Positions 38,897 through 46,708 of a DNA stretch of 64,000 nt are shown here, piece by piece. How positions within the stretch are numbered: position 1 is the stretch's first letter; each line of letters begins with the position of its first letter. The translations under genes and the position numbers were made by a program. The notes beneath the pieces are model-generated. The model worked only from the letters and a program-made list of their open reading frames with translations. It was not told the origin of the DNA and ran no database searches. The stretch is from the NCBI GenBank assembly GCA_038850275.1, contig JAWCLZ010000007.1, positions 1 through 64,000 on the forward strand, read 5' to 3'. The stretch is from JAWCLZ01 sp038850275 (GTDB taxonomy: Archaea; Halobacteriota; JAWCLZ01).

Positions 38897-39769
38897 ATGC
38901 TTAAACTAGCTCTTCCCAAGGGAAGTTTGGAAGAACAAACCCTGCTTTTATTTAAAACAGCTGGACTTGAAGTTAAAAAGGAGTTCAGAGATTACTCCCC
39001 AAAGATCAAAGATCCTAGGGTTTCACAAGTCAAAATACTCCGCCCTCAGGAAATTCCAAAGTATGTTGAGGAGGGCTTCTTTGACTTGGGTATAAGTGGC
39101 TATGACTGGGTTGTCGAAAGTAGGGCAGATGTTGTAGAAGTTGCGGATTTGCCCATAAGTAAAACTGGTGTTGGATCAGTTAGGATAGTCGTAGCAGTTC
39201 CAGAAAGTGCAAATATCAACTCTCCGAGAGAGATAAAGCCTAATTCTCGTGTTACCACTGAGTTTCCAAATATCACTAGAGAGTATTTTAAAAAACTTGG
39301 CATACCTGTTAAGATTTTCTATTCCTATGGCGCCACTGAGGCAAAGGTACCTGAGCTCATGGATGTAGTTGTGGATCTAACTGAAACTGGTGAAACACTG
39401 GAGAAAAATAGACTTAAAATCATAGACACCATAATGGAGTCCACTGCTAAGTTAATTGCTAATAAAAAATCTTGGAGGGATAAAAAGAAGAGGGAGGCAA
39501 TTGAGGAGATAAAGACTCTTTTACTTGGCGTTATAGAAGCAAGAGGCAAGGTGCTTTTAACAATGAATGTCCCTGAGAGTAAGCTTGATTCAGTGGTTGA
39601 AATTTTACCAGCAATGAAAACCCCAACGGTTTCAAAGCTTTATAACTCAGGGTATTATGCTGTTGAAACTGTGGTGAACAAAAGCGAGGTAAACATGCTC
39701 ATCCCTAAGCTTAAGAGGAGGGGAGCGCAGGATATTTTGGAGATAAATATTTCAAAGATAGTGCGCTGA
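38897..39769 (+). CDS. hisG: ATP phosphoribosyltransferase, long form
   Basis: This 290-residue enzyme performs the first step of histidine synthesis. It opens L-K-L-A-L-P-K-G-S-L-E-E-Q-T, has the PRPP-loop segment D-L-T-E-T-G-E-T-L near 160, and carries the C-terminal regulatory ACT-like domain (about 215-290), so histidine feedback is expected and no HisZ partner is needed. ATG at 38897 fits the family opening; an in-frame TTG at 38873 would add eight residues. hisH and hisF lie 17 kb away, so the pathway is scattered. Confidence 0.94.
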   Translation: MLKLALPKGSLEEQTLLLFKTAGLEVKKEFRDYSPKIKDPRVSQVKILRPQEIPKYVEEGFFDLGISGYDWVVESRADVVEVADLPISKTGVGSVRIVVAVPESANINSPREIKPNSRVTTEFPNITREYFKKLGIPVKIFYSYGATEAKVPELMDVVVDLTETGETLEKNRLKIIDTIMESTAKLIANKKSWRDKKKREAIEEIKTLLLGVIEARGKVLLTMNVPESKLDSVVEILPAMKTPTVSKLYNSGYYAVETVVNKSEVNMLIPKLKRRGAQDILEINISKIVR

Positions 39770-39779
39770 CTTGTGTTTT

Positions 39780-40088
39780 ATGGCAAGATATAAGCGGGAG
39801 AGAAAACAGTTAGCAAAAGAAATAGCTCGAGAGCGAATTGAAATTTTATTTGACTTAGCAGCGCAAGTATACAAAGAGCATCCTGAGAGAAGTGATGCAT
39901 ATGTAGCGCTAGCTAGGCGAATTGGAATGCGCTATAATGTCAGAATCCCTCGGGAGTTAAAGCGAAGAATGTGCAAGCACTGCCATTGCTTCTTAGTTCC
40001 AGGTAGAAATGCAAGGGTTAGATTAAGGGGAAAGCATTTAACTATTACTTGTTTAAATTGCAAGCGACAGATGCGCTTTCCATATTGA
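39780..40088 (+). CDS. rnp4: RNase P protein component 4 (Rpr2/Rpp21)
   Basis: This 102-residue archaeal RNase P subunit assists tRNA 5' maturation. Two long basic helices precede a zinc ribbon with C-K-H-C near residue 64 and C-L-N-C near 92. ATG at 39780 starts M-A-R-Y-K-R-E-R. It follows hisG after 10 bases and precedes the CRM gene by 7, suggesting one transcript. Confidence 0.9.
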   Translation: MARYKRERKQLAKEIARERIEILFDLAAQVYKEHPERSDAYVALARRIGMRYNVRIPRELKRRMCKHCHCFLVPGRNARVRLRGKHLTITCLNCKRQMRFPY

Positions 40089-40095
40089 GGGAGAT

Positions 40096-40350
40096 ATGAA
40101 GAAAAGAGATATGAAGAAAAAATCAGCTTTGCTTAAAGCAGTAATTCAAATAGGAAAAGAAGGCATAACTAATGGAGTTGTTGAGGAGCTGAAGAGACAG
40201 CTGAAGGAGAAAAAGCTAGTGAAGGTTAAGTTCTTGAGAAGTGCCTTAGAAAAAACAGAGAGAGAACAACTCGCTAGGGAACTGCAGGAGAAAACAAATG
40301 CGATTTTAATTGAGATAAGAGGGAACACAGCAGTATATCAAAGGAAGTAA
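40096..40350 (+). CDS. CRM-domain RNA-binding protein (YhbY-like)
   Basis: This 84-residue protein consists of one CRM/YhbY fold with I-Q-I-G-K-E-G-I-T-N-G near residue 17 and K-L-V-K-V-K-F-L-R near 40. Bacterial YhbY works in 50S ribosome assembly; the archaeal role is inferred. It is convergent with srp54, with only 2 bases between the stop codons. Confidence 0.88.
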   Translation: MKKRDMKKKSALLKAVIQIGKEGITNGVVEELKRQLKEKKLVKVKFLRSALEKTEREQLARELQEKTNAILIEIRGNTAVYQRK

Positions 40351-40352
40351 TA

Positions 40353-41663
40353 CTAGAGTTTGTAGCGCTTCAATAATTTATGAATTGGAAATTTACCGCC
40401 TTTGAGGGATTTGAATGCTTGCTGCATGGTGCGGTGGTACTTCAATAGCTCCTTCACATCTTCTGGTCTAGTCCCAGATCCGCGTGCCACTCTTTTTATC
40501 CTAGAGCTATCCATAATCTTCGGGTCTAGCATTTCTTTCTCAGTCATTGAATCCATTATCACTTTGAAGCGCTTTAACTTCTCCTTCGTTATCTCAAATT
40601 GCTCCTCGCTTATATCAATGCCTAGGGGGAGCATTGATAGTAATTGCTTCAGCGGTCCCATTTTGCTTACTGCCTCAAGCTGCTTGTAGACATCTTTCAA
40701 TGTGAATTTCCCCCTCATTATTGCTTCTACATCTATTTCTTCCTCTATCCTAGCTTCTTTAGCTTTTTCAACTAGAGTTTTAAGATCGCCCATTCCAAGT
40801 AGCCTTGATATGAAGCGATCACTTTCAAAGCGCTCTAAATCATCTAGGTGCTCTCCTGTGCCTATGAATACAATTGGTACATTTATCTCTGAACAAGCGG
40901 AAAGCGCTCCTCCCCCCTTAGCAGTGCCATCGAGCTTGGTTATTATTATACCTGTTATCCCAATTGCTTCATGGAATGCCCTCGCTTGAGAAGCTGCTTG
41001 CTGCCCCATTGCTGCATCGAGCACGAGATACTTTTGTTCAGGGTTTATTGCTCGCTCTATCTCCACCATTTCTTGGATTAAATCATCCTCGAGAGCGTGC
41101 CTTCCACATGTGTCAATGATTTTAACATCCATTTTTTCAAGGGCTTTTAATCCATTGATAGCAATCATTACACCATTTTTGCTATCTCTATCGCCATAGA
41201 ATTGAACCCCAATTTTTTCACAGAGCTGCTTCAATTGCTCATAAGCCCCAGGTCGAAAGGTATCAGCGCAGATAACACCCGCTTTCAATCCTTTTCGCTG
41301 GAAGTAGCGTGCTAGCTTGGCAACAGTGGTTGTTTTTCCACTGCCCTGCAATCCCACGAGTAATATTTTTTGAGGCTGGAGCTTGATTTCTGAGCTTTTG
41401 CCTAGTATAGCAACTAGCTCTTGATAAACGATGTTTATAACATGCTCCCTTGGATTAACCCCTGGCTTGGGTTCTTCTTTAAGGCTCCGCTCCTTTATTC
41501 TTGAGGATAGCTTCATAACGAGCTTTACATTTACATCCGCTTGTAATAGCGCGCGTTGTATATCTTTCACTAGTTCGCTAACCGTGGCTTCATCCACTCG
41601 AGGTGCGCCTACAAATTTTCTAAGGGCACTTTTGAGAGAGCTTCCGAGGGTATCTAATACCAT
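40353..41663 (-). CDS. srp54: Signal recognition particle 54 kDa protein
   Basis: This 436-residue GTPase binds signal peptides and SRP RNA. The N-terminal four-helix bundle spans 1-90. The G domain contains G-L-Q-G-S-G-K-T-T near residue 107, D-T-C-G-R-H near 187 and T-K-L-D-G-T-A-K-G near 245. The M domain (about 300-436) has the S-G-T-R-P-E-D-V-K RNA-binding segment. In D-T-C-G-R-H, Cys replaces the Ala common in this motif. Single gene. Confidence 0.96.
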   Translation of the reverse strand: MVLDTLGSSLKSALRKFVGAPRVDEATVSELVKDIQRALLQADVNVKLVMKLSSRIKERSLKEEPKPGVNPREHVINIVYQELVAILGKSSEIKLQPQKILLVGLQGSGKTTTVAKLARYFQRKGLKAGVICADTFRPGAYEQLKQLCEKIGVQFYGDRDSKNGVMIAINGLKALEKMDVKIIDTCGRHALEDDLIQEMVEIERAINPEQKYLVLDAAMGQQAASQARAFHEAIGITGIIITKLDGTAKGGGALSACSEINVPIVFIGTGEHLDDLERFESDRFISRLLGMGDLKTLVEKAKEARIEEEIDVEAIMRGKFTLKDVYKQLEAVSKMGPLKQLLSMLPLGIDISEEQFEITKEKLKRFKVIMDSMTEKEMLDPKIMDSSRIKRVARGSGTRPEDVKELLKYHRTMQQAFKSLKGGKFPIHKLLKRYKL

Positions 41664-41808
41664 CTTGCTTGATTTATGGGATCATATCAACTTAAAGATT
41701 TGCTCAATCTTAATTTTAATATAATCAACCAAAAATTCAATTTTATCTGGTAATAATACCAAAAATTTATTTATTTGTTATGCATAATAATTATAATGGT
41801 GAGAAAAT

Positions 41809-41952
41809 TTGATTGAACTAGTTTACGTCCAAGCACCTTTTACCAAGGAGGACATAGAGCAGCTGAAGAGGAAAACTAGAGCAAGCGATACCAAAAAGGC
41901 ACTGCAAATTGCAGTTGAACACTATATTAACTGCGAGCACGTAGCGCGATAA
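41809..41952 (+). CDS. Small conserved archaeal protein (DUF5371-like)
   Basis: This 47-residue protein starts at TTG 41809 with GGTGAG at 41798-41803. It reads M-I-E-L-V-Y-V-Q-A-P-F-T-K-E-D-I-E-Q-L-K, then a helix with T-K-K-A-L-Q-I-A-V-E-H-Y. The strand-helix pattern with T-K-x-A-L-x-x-A-V-x-H-Y matches the short DUF5371 family as I remember it, and resembles an antitoxin-like ribbon-helix fold. Function unknown. It is convergent with the small zinc protein, with stops one base apart. Confidence 0.7.
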   Translation: MIELVYVQAPFTKEDIEQLKRKTRASDTKKALQIAVEHYINCEHVAR

Positions 41953-41953
41953 A

Positions 41954-42118
41954 TCATTTCTTAGGCAGCATCTCAGTTATTTCATTTTTATCAGGTGTTG
42001 CTCCACATTTCTTGCACCAATACCCAACTCCAGGCTCAGGCGTGCTTCGTGCTATAACTTCCACTTCTCCCCCACAGCCTTTATGATATTTTTTAACTCC
42101 CTTATGATATTTCCCCAT
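41954..42118 (-). CDS. Small zinc-ribbon-like protein
   Basis: This 54-residue basic protein starts with a twice-repeated K-Y-H-K-G, continues with C15-G-G-E-V, and has W-C-K-K-C-G at 34-39. The visible metal ligands are C15, C35 and C38, with nearby histidines able to supply a fourth. ATG at 42118 is preceded by GAGATGGG. The repeated K-Y-H-K-G corresponds to a duplicated 11-base segment in the DNA. No family recognised; an RNA- or ribosome-associated zinc protein is plausible. Confidence 0.7.
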   Translation of the reverse strand: MGKYHKGVKKYHKGCGGEVEVIARSTPEPGVGYWCKKCGATPDKNEITEMLPKK

Positions 42119-42216
42119 TTCCCATCTCAATAATTATTATCGAACCTATTAGATTTAAACTTTACATTTCTATGAACTATGAAAGTATAAATTCCATTTA
42201 CTGCATAGATAGAACT

Positions 42217-44190
42217 ATGAAACAGAGCATGACAAGCGTTGATGTTTCAGCAACTGTGAGAGAGCTTCAAATACTCAATAATGCTTTAGTTGATAAGGTA
42301 TATCAACATACCTATGATGAAATTCGCTTGCAATTATACATTAAAGCTACTGGGCGAAGTGATTTAGTAATCGAGGCTGGAAAAAGACTGCATCTCACAG
42401 CCTATCCACGCGCAAGTCCTAAAACTCCCTCAAATTTTGCAATGCTGCTAAGGAAATACATCTCAGGTGGCAGAATCGCTGAGATAAAGCAGCATGATTT
42501 TGACCGAGTAATCGAAATTGCTATAGAGCGCGGGGGTGAAAAAAATTATCTGGTGGTAGAGCTATTCTCCAAGGGCAATGTTATACTGCTGAATGAAAAT
42601 CGGAAGATAATACTGCCTCTTCATTCATACAGTTTCCAAAACCGCGAGGTCAAACAGGGCTTAGAATATGAATATCCCCCTCCTCAGCTAAATCCTCTTA
42701 TATTGAGTAAAAATGAATTAGAGCAGTTGCTCAAGCAGTCTGAAAAAGATTTAATCCGCACTCTAGCATCGAGATTGAACTTGGGCGGGCTCTACGCTGA
42801 GGAAATCTGCTTAAGGGCAAATTTAGATAAAGCGAAGGCTGCAAAAAATCTTGAACCTAGCGAATTAGAAAAATTATTTAGCGCGATGCAAGAGCTATTT
42901 ACCCCTCTAGCGAGGGGGGAGTTCAAACCACATATAGTAATAAAAAATGGAGTGGAAATTGACGTCTTGCCACTTGAGCTAATGCAGTATAGAGAATATG
43001 AAAAGAAATACCATTCCACCTTCAATGCAGCACTCGATGAATACTTCACTAAGTTAGCACTGAAGAATCTAGAGACTGAGGTGGAGAGGAAAAAGGAAGA
43101 AAAGTTAACAGTTTTAAGGAGAATGCTTCATCAGCAGGAGGAAGCTATCAAGAAATTGATGGAAGAAGAAAAGCAAGCAATTGAGAAAGGGGAGTTAATT
43201 TACTCCAACTATGGAGCACTCCAAGCACTTCTTCAAGGAATAAATGAGGCAAGGAGGAAAAAAATTTCTTGGGAAGAAATAAAGCGCACTTTTACCCAAA
43301 TCAAGCACGTGAGGGAAGAAAAAGGGGAAATAGTAATCGAGCTTGAAGGTAGAGAAATCGAATTAAACATCAACCATTCACTACCTCAAAACGCCTCGAA
43401 ATACTACGACCAAGCAAAGAAAATTAGAGAGAAACGCGAGGGAGCAGAAGCTGCTATTGTTGATACCAAGAGAAAAATAGCTGAAGAGCAAGCTCGCGAA
43501 GAAACTCTGGAAATTGATTTAGCACCAAGGCGGAGGGTAAAAAGGAAGAAGCATTGGTTCGATGGATTCAGATGGTTTATTTCTTCAGATGGCTTCTTAA
43601 TCGTGGGAGGGAGAGATGCGGAGACAAATGAAGAACTGGTTAAAAAATATATGCAAAAAGAAGACCTCTTCTTCCACGCCCAAGCACATGGAGCACCAGC
43701 TGTGCTGGTGAAAACAGAAGGAAGAGAAGTACCTGAGAGTACCCTTCGAGAAGCAGCGCAGTTCTCAGTTTCTTATTCAAATGTATGGAAGGCAAAGCAA
43801 TTTGCTGGAGACTGCTACTGGGTTAAGCCTGAACAAGTGTCCAAAACACCTGAACCTGGAGAGTACATCACTAAGGGCTCATTTGTTATAAGGGGAGAGC
43901 GCAACTACTTTTATGATGTCGCAGTGGGACTTGCAATTGGAGTGGAAATCAATGAAGAAACAAGACTCATAGCTGGGCCTGTGAGCGCGATTAAAGCTAA
44001 ATCAAAGTACTACGTAGAGATCCTCCCAGGCGACTTGGATCAAAATGAAGCAGCCAAGAAGATTGCTGCTATATTTCTGGAAATAGCTAGCAAGGAGGAT
44101 AAACATATTGTAAAAGCAATTGCAACTCCAGGTGAAATCGCTAAATTATTACCCCCAGGGGAAATAGATATCATCAAGCCTAAGCGGTAG
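42217..44190 (+). CDS. Rqc2/NEMF homologue (archaeal RqcH)
   Basis: This 657-residue protein of ribosome-associated quality control has an NFACT-N domain at about 1-200 (S-V-D-V-S-A-T-V-R-E-L near the start), a long coiled-coil (about 280-450) and an NFACT-R domain at about 470-600 with W-F-D-G-F-R-W-F-I-S-S-D-G and G-R-D-A-E-T-N-E. In other domains Rqc2/RqcH binds stalled 50S subunits and adds C-terminal tails. ATG at 42217 directly precedes the conserved opening and has a GTATAAA box about 27 bases upstream. Convergent overlap of 11 bases with sua5. Confidence 0.93.
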   Translation: MKQSMTSVDVSATVRELQILNNALVDKVYQHTYDEIRLQLYIKATGRSDLVIEAGKRLHLTAYPRASPKTPSNFAMLLRKYISGGRIAEIKQHDFDRVIEIAIERGGEKNYLVVELFSKGNVILLNENRKIILPLHSYSFQNREVKQGLEYEYPPPQLNPLILSKNELEQLLKQSEKDLIRTLASRLNLGGLYAEEICLRANLDKAKAAKNLEPSELEKLFSAMQELFTPLARGEFKPHIVIKNGVEIDVLPLELMQYREYEKKYHSTFNAALDEYFTKLALKNLETEVERKKEEKLTVLRRMLHQQEEAIKKLMEEEKQAIEKGELIYSNYGALQALLQGINEARRKKISWEEIKRTFTQIKHVREEKGEIVIELEGREIELNINHSLPQNASKYYDQAKKIREKREGAEAAIVDTKRKIAEEQAREETLEIDLAPRRRVKRKKHWFDGFRWFISSDGFLIVGGRDAETNEELVKKYMQKEDLFFHAQAHGAPAVLVKTEGREVPESTLREAAQFSVSYSNVWKAKQFAGDCYWVKPEQVSKTPEPGEYITKGSFVIRGERNYFYDVAVGLAIGVEINEETRLIAGPVSAIKAKSKYYVEILPGDLDQNEAAKKIAAIFLEIASKEDKHIVKAIATPGEIAKLLPPGEIDIIKPKR

Positions 44191-44767
44191 GTGAAGTGCT
44201 CATTAAGAATTTCTGAACCTCTTCTAACCTAGGCCCTTCTCTAACTATTTTCTTGTTAACTAGATCAACAATAGTAGAAGCCTTGCCGTAGTAGCACTTT
44301 CCTCCATCTATCAAAAAATCTGCCTTCACCTTCACCTCATCAGCACTCTTGGGAGCTGGCTCTCCTGAGATATTTGCACTTGTAGAAGTAATTGGCTTGC
44401 CAAATTGAGAGATCAATTCAAGTGCGATCTTGTGATCTGGGAATCGAATGCCAACTATTTTTGAGCCCGATGTTACGAAATCAGGTACAATTGGTTTTTT
44501 CAAAAGCAAAACAGTTATAGGACCCGGAAGGAATTTAACTATGAAATCCCAAGCTGCTTCATCAACATATGCAATTTCCTGCAGCATTTCAAATGAAGAA
44601 ACTGCTAGTGAGAGAGGCTCATTAGCTTTGCGCTTTTTAATTTCAAAAACCCTTTTCACGGCATTGAGTGAATAAGCATTGCACCCAAGTCCATAGACTG
44701 TTTCAGTTGGATAAATCACAATTCCATCTCTATTTAAAACTTCCACTGCTTTTTTAATCACGTCCAT
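44180..44767 (-). CDS. Threonylcarbamoyl-AMP synthase (Sua5/TsaC family)
   Basis: This 195-residue enzyme makes threonylcarbamoyl-AMP for t6A37 in tRNA. Signatures are Y-P-T-E-T-V-Y-G-L-G-C near residue 19, K-R-K-A-N-E-P-L near 45, F-L-P-G-P-I-T near 86 and S-T-S-A-N-I-S-G near 133. It corresponds to the catalytic YrdC domain only, without the Sua5 C-terminal domain. It is 5 bases after MBF1 on the same strand. Confidence 0.92.
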   Translation of the reverse strand: MDVIKKAVEVLNRDGIVIYPTETVYGLGCNAYSLNAVKRVFEIKKRKANEPLSLAVSSFEMLQEIAYVDEAAWDFIVKFLPGPITVLLLKKPIVPDFVTSGSKIVGIRFPDHKIALELISQFGKPITSTSANISGEPAPKSADEVKVKADFLIDGGKCYYGKASTIVDLVNKKIVREGPRLEEVQKFLMSTSPTA

Positions 44768-44772
44768 AGAAG

Positions 44773-45258
44773 CTATTTCTTCTTCTTAATGGTCGCGATA
44801 TCACCAAGGGTTAATTCCCTAGGAGAAGACCTCTTCTTTATCTCTACTCCAAGCTCCGCTGGTTGAACTAGCTTTATCTCTAGCACTTTTTCCAGTTTCT
44901 TTCTCACTTCCTCCTCAAGCATTAACTCCTGCCGCTCGATCTTCTTGACAACATTGGCCTTCTCTAAAATCCTCTTAGCTAGTTCTTCCTGGGTCCAACC
45001 GCGCTTCTCCCTCTCTTTTCGAATTATCTCTCCATAATTTGGAACAATTATTACATCAACCATTTGATCGAATACATCCCTCTGCTTCTCAGCAAGAGGC
45101 TTAGTTGTGGTAGCCATAGTAGCCCGAGCTACTGGAGCTCGCCTCTCCACAGGTGTTCCAAATCGAGAGCAATTGCTGCACGCATTCAACTCGCTCCCTT
45201 CAATCCTTATATAGAGAGGCTTGCCTTTAATCTCAATACCGCAAATTTCACATTGCAT
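44773..45258 (-). CDS. Multiprotein bridging factor 1 (archaeal MBF1)
   Basis: This 161-residue archaeal MBF1 has an N-terminal zinc ribbon (C-E-I-C near residue 3, C-S-N-C near 30) and a helix-turn-helix at about 75-130 (R-K-E-R-E-K-R-G-W-T-Q-E-E-L-A). In archaea it associates with ribosomes and translation initiation. ATG at 45258 opens at the zinc ribbon, and a GATATATAG box lies about 27 bases upstream, so the transcript is probably leaderless. Divergent from PAN. Confidence 0.92.
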   Translation of the reverse strand: MQCEICGIEIKGKPLYIRIEGSELNACSNCSRFGTPVERRAPVARATMATTTKPLAEKQRDVFDQMVDVIIVPNYGEIIRKEREKRGWTQEELAKRILEKANVVKKIERQELMLEEEVRKKLEKVLEIKLVQPAELGVEIKKRSSPRELTLGDIATIKKKK

Positions 45259-45338
45259 AGTATGATTGTAAAACCTAAAGCTATATATCACTATGGATTT
45301 AATAAATTATTTGTAAAAAGCATTGGAAGTGATAATAA

Positions 45339-46595
45339 TTGGCAGCTGATGAGCAAGGCGATATTGAAGTGCAGGCAGAAGAAATAGCGGCCGCCTCTCA
45401 AGATGAATTCTTAAAATACCTCTTGGATCGAGTGCGTTTACTCGAAGAGCGCAATGCGCGGCTGAAAGAGGAGATAAAGCGAATTGAGAATGAGAAGCGC
45501 AATTCAGAGAACAAAAGAGTAAAATTCGAGCGCGAGGTGCGCAAGCTAAGGAGCGAGCTTGAGCGCTTGAGAGTTCCACCCCTCGTAGTTGGTACTATTC
45601 AAGATGTACTCAGCGACGACAAAGTAGTGATAAAGAGCAGCACGGGTCCAAAATTCGTTGTAAGTGCTTCTCAGTTCATTGAGAGTAAAAAACTAACTGC
45701 TGGTGCTAGAGTTGCACTTAACCAACAAACTCTTGCAATAGTCAGTGTATTACCATCTCCAAAGGACCCAATGGTATATGGAATGGAGATCATAGAATCG
45801 CCAGACGTGGACTACGATGACATAGGAGGACTCGATGCCCAGATTCAAGAAATTAGAGAGACCGTGGAGCTGCCTTTAATAAAGCCCGAGGCATTCAAAA
45901 AAATAGGCATAGAGCCACCCAAGGGAATACTTCTCTATGGACCTCCCGGCACTGGAAAAACTCTTCTCGCTAAAGCAGTTGCGCGAAGAACTAAGGCAAC
46001 CTTCATACGAGTTGTTGGCTCAGAACTTGTTCAGAAGTACATTGGAGAGGGCGCGCGCTTGGTCCGCGAGCTATTTGAGCTAGCAAGGGAAAAATCACCA
46101 AGTATAGTTTTCATCGATGAACTCGATGCCATAGGTGCAAAGCGGCTTGAATCCGCGACCTCAGGAGATCGAGAGGTACAGCGAACGCTAATGCAGCTCC
46201 TCAGTGAAATGGATGGCTTCGACCCCAGGGGAGATGTGAAGATCATAGGTGCAACAAATAGACCTGATATACTTGATCCAGCTTTACTCCGCCCTGGGAG
46301 ATTTGATCGCATGATTGAAATACCAATGCCCAATTTCGCCGCTAGAGTGCAGATCTTCAAGATCCACACTAAGAAGATGAACCTAGCGGAGGAAATCAAC
46401 TTCGAGCGCCTTGCATCGCTAACAGATGGAGCCACTGGCGCAGATATAAAAGCAATTGCAATGGAAGCAGGGATGTTCGCAATCCGCGCGGATCGCGATG
46501 CAGTTACAATGCAGGATTTTGAAGCGGCAATTAAAAAGGTAATGGGCGAGGAAGAGGAAGACGCTCACAAAAGCATGGGAATGATGTTCGCATAG
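45339..46595 (+). CDS. pan: Proteasome-activating nucleotidase PAN
   Basis: This 418-residue AAA+ ATPase unfolds substrates for the archaeal 20S proteasome. It has an N-terminal coiled-coil (about 25-75), an OB domain (about 80-135), and an ATPase domain with G-P-P-G-T-G-K-T near residue 206, D-E-L-D-A-I-G near 265 and the second-region-of-homology arginines R-P-G-R-F-D-R. The C-terminus is M-M-F-A: the HbYX docking motif is present only in a Phe form (M-F-A). The TTG start at 45339 has GGAAGTGA upstream. Confidence 0.96.
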   Translation: MAADEQGDIEVQAEEIAAASQDEFLKYLLDRVRLLEERNARLKEEIKRIENEKRNSENKRVKFEREVRKLRSELERLRVPPLVVGTIQDVLSDDKVVIKSSTGPKFVVSASQFIESKKLTAGARVALNQQTLAIVSVLPSPKDPMVYGMEIIESPDVDYDDIGGLDAQIQEIRETVELPLIKPEAFKKIGIEPPKGILLYGPPGTGKTLLAKAVARRTKATFIRVVGSELVQKYIGEGARLVRELFELAREKSPSIVFIDELDAIGAKRLESATSGDREVQRTLMQLLSEMDGFDPRGDVKIIGATNRPDILDPALLRPGRFDRMIEIPMPNFAARVQIFKIHTKKMNLAEEINFERLASLTDGATGADIKAIAMEAGMFAIRADRDAVTMQDFEAAIKKVMGEEEEDAHKSMGMMFA

Positions 46596-46601
46596 ATAAT
46601 T

Positions 46602-46646
46602 AGCTCATTTTTTAGCATTTAAAAGCTCATTTTTCTAGCATTTAAA
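46602..46646 (+). repeat. Tandem 22/23-bp repeat downstream of pan
   Basis: The segment 46602-46623 is repeated at 46624-46646 with one inserted C. Each unit holds AGCTCATTTTT and TAGCATTTAAA, so two T-tracts follow pan in series and may act as a doubled terminator. Confidence 0.8.
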
Positions 46647-46708
46647 TTTTCAGCATTATACAATTATTTTAAACATTTATATTATTCAAAGTCGTTATTG
46701 AAAAGTGA

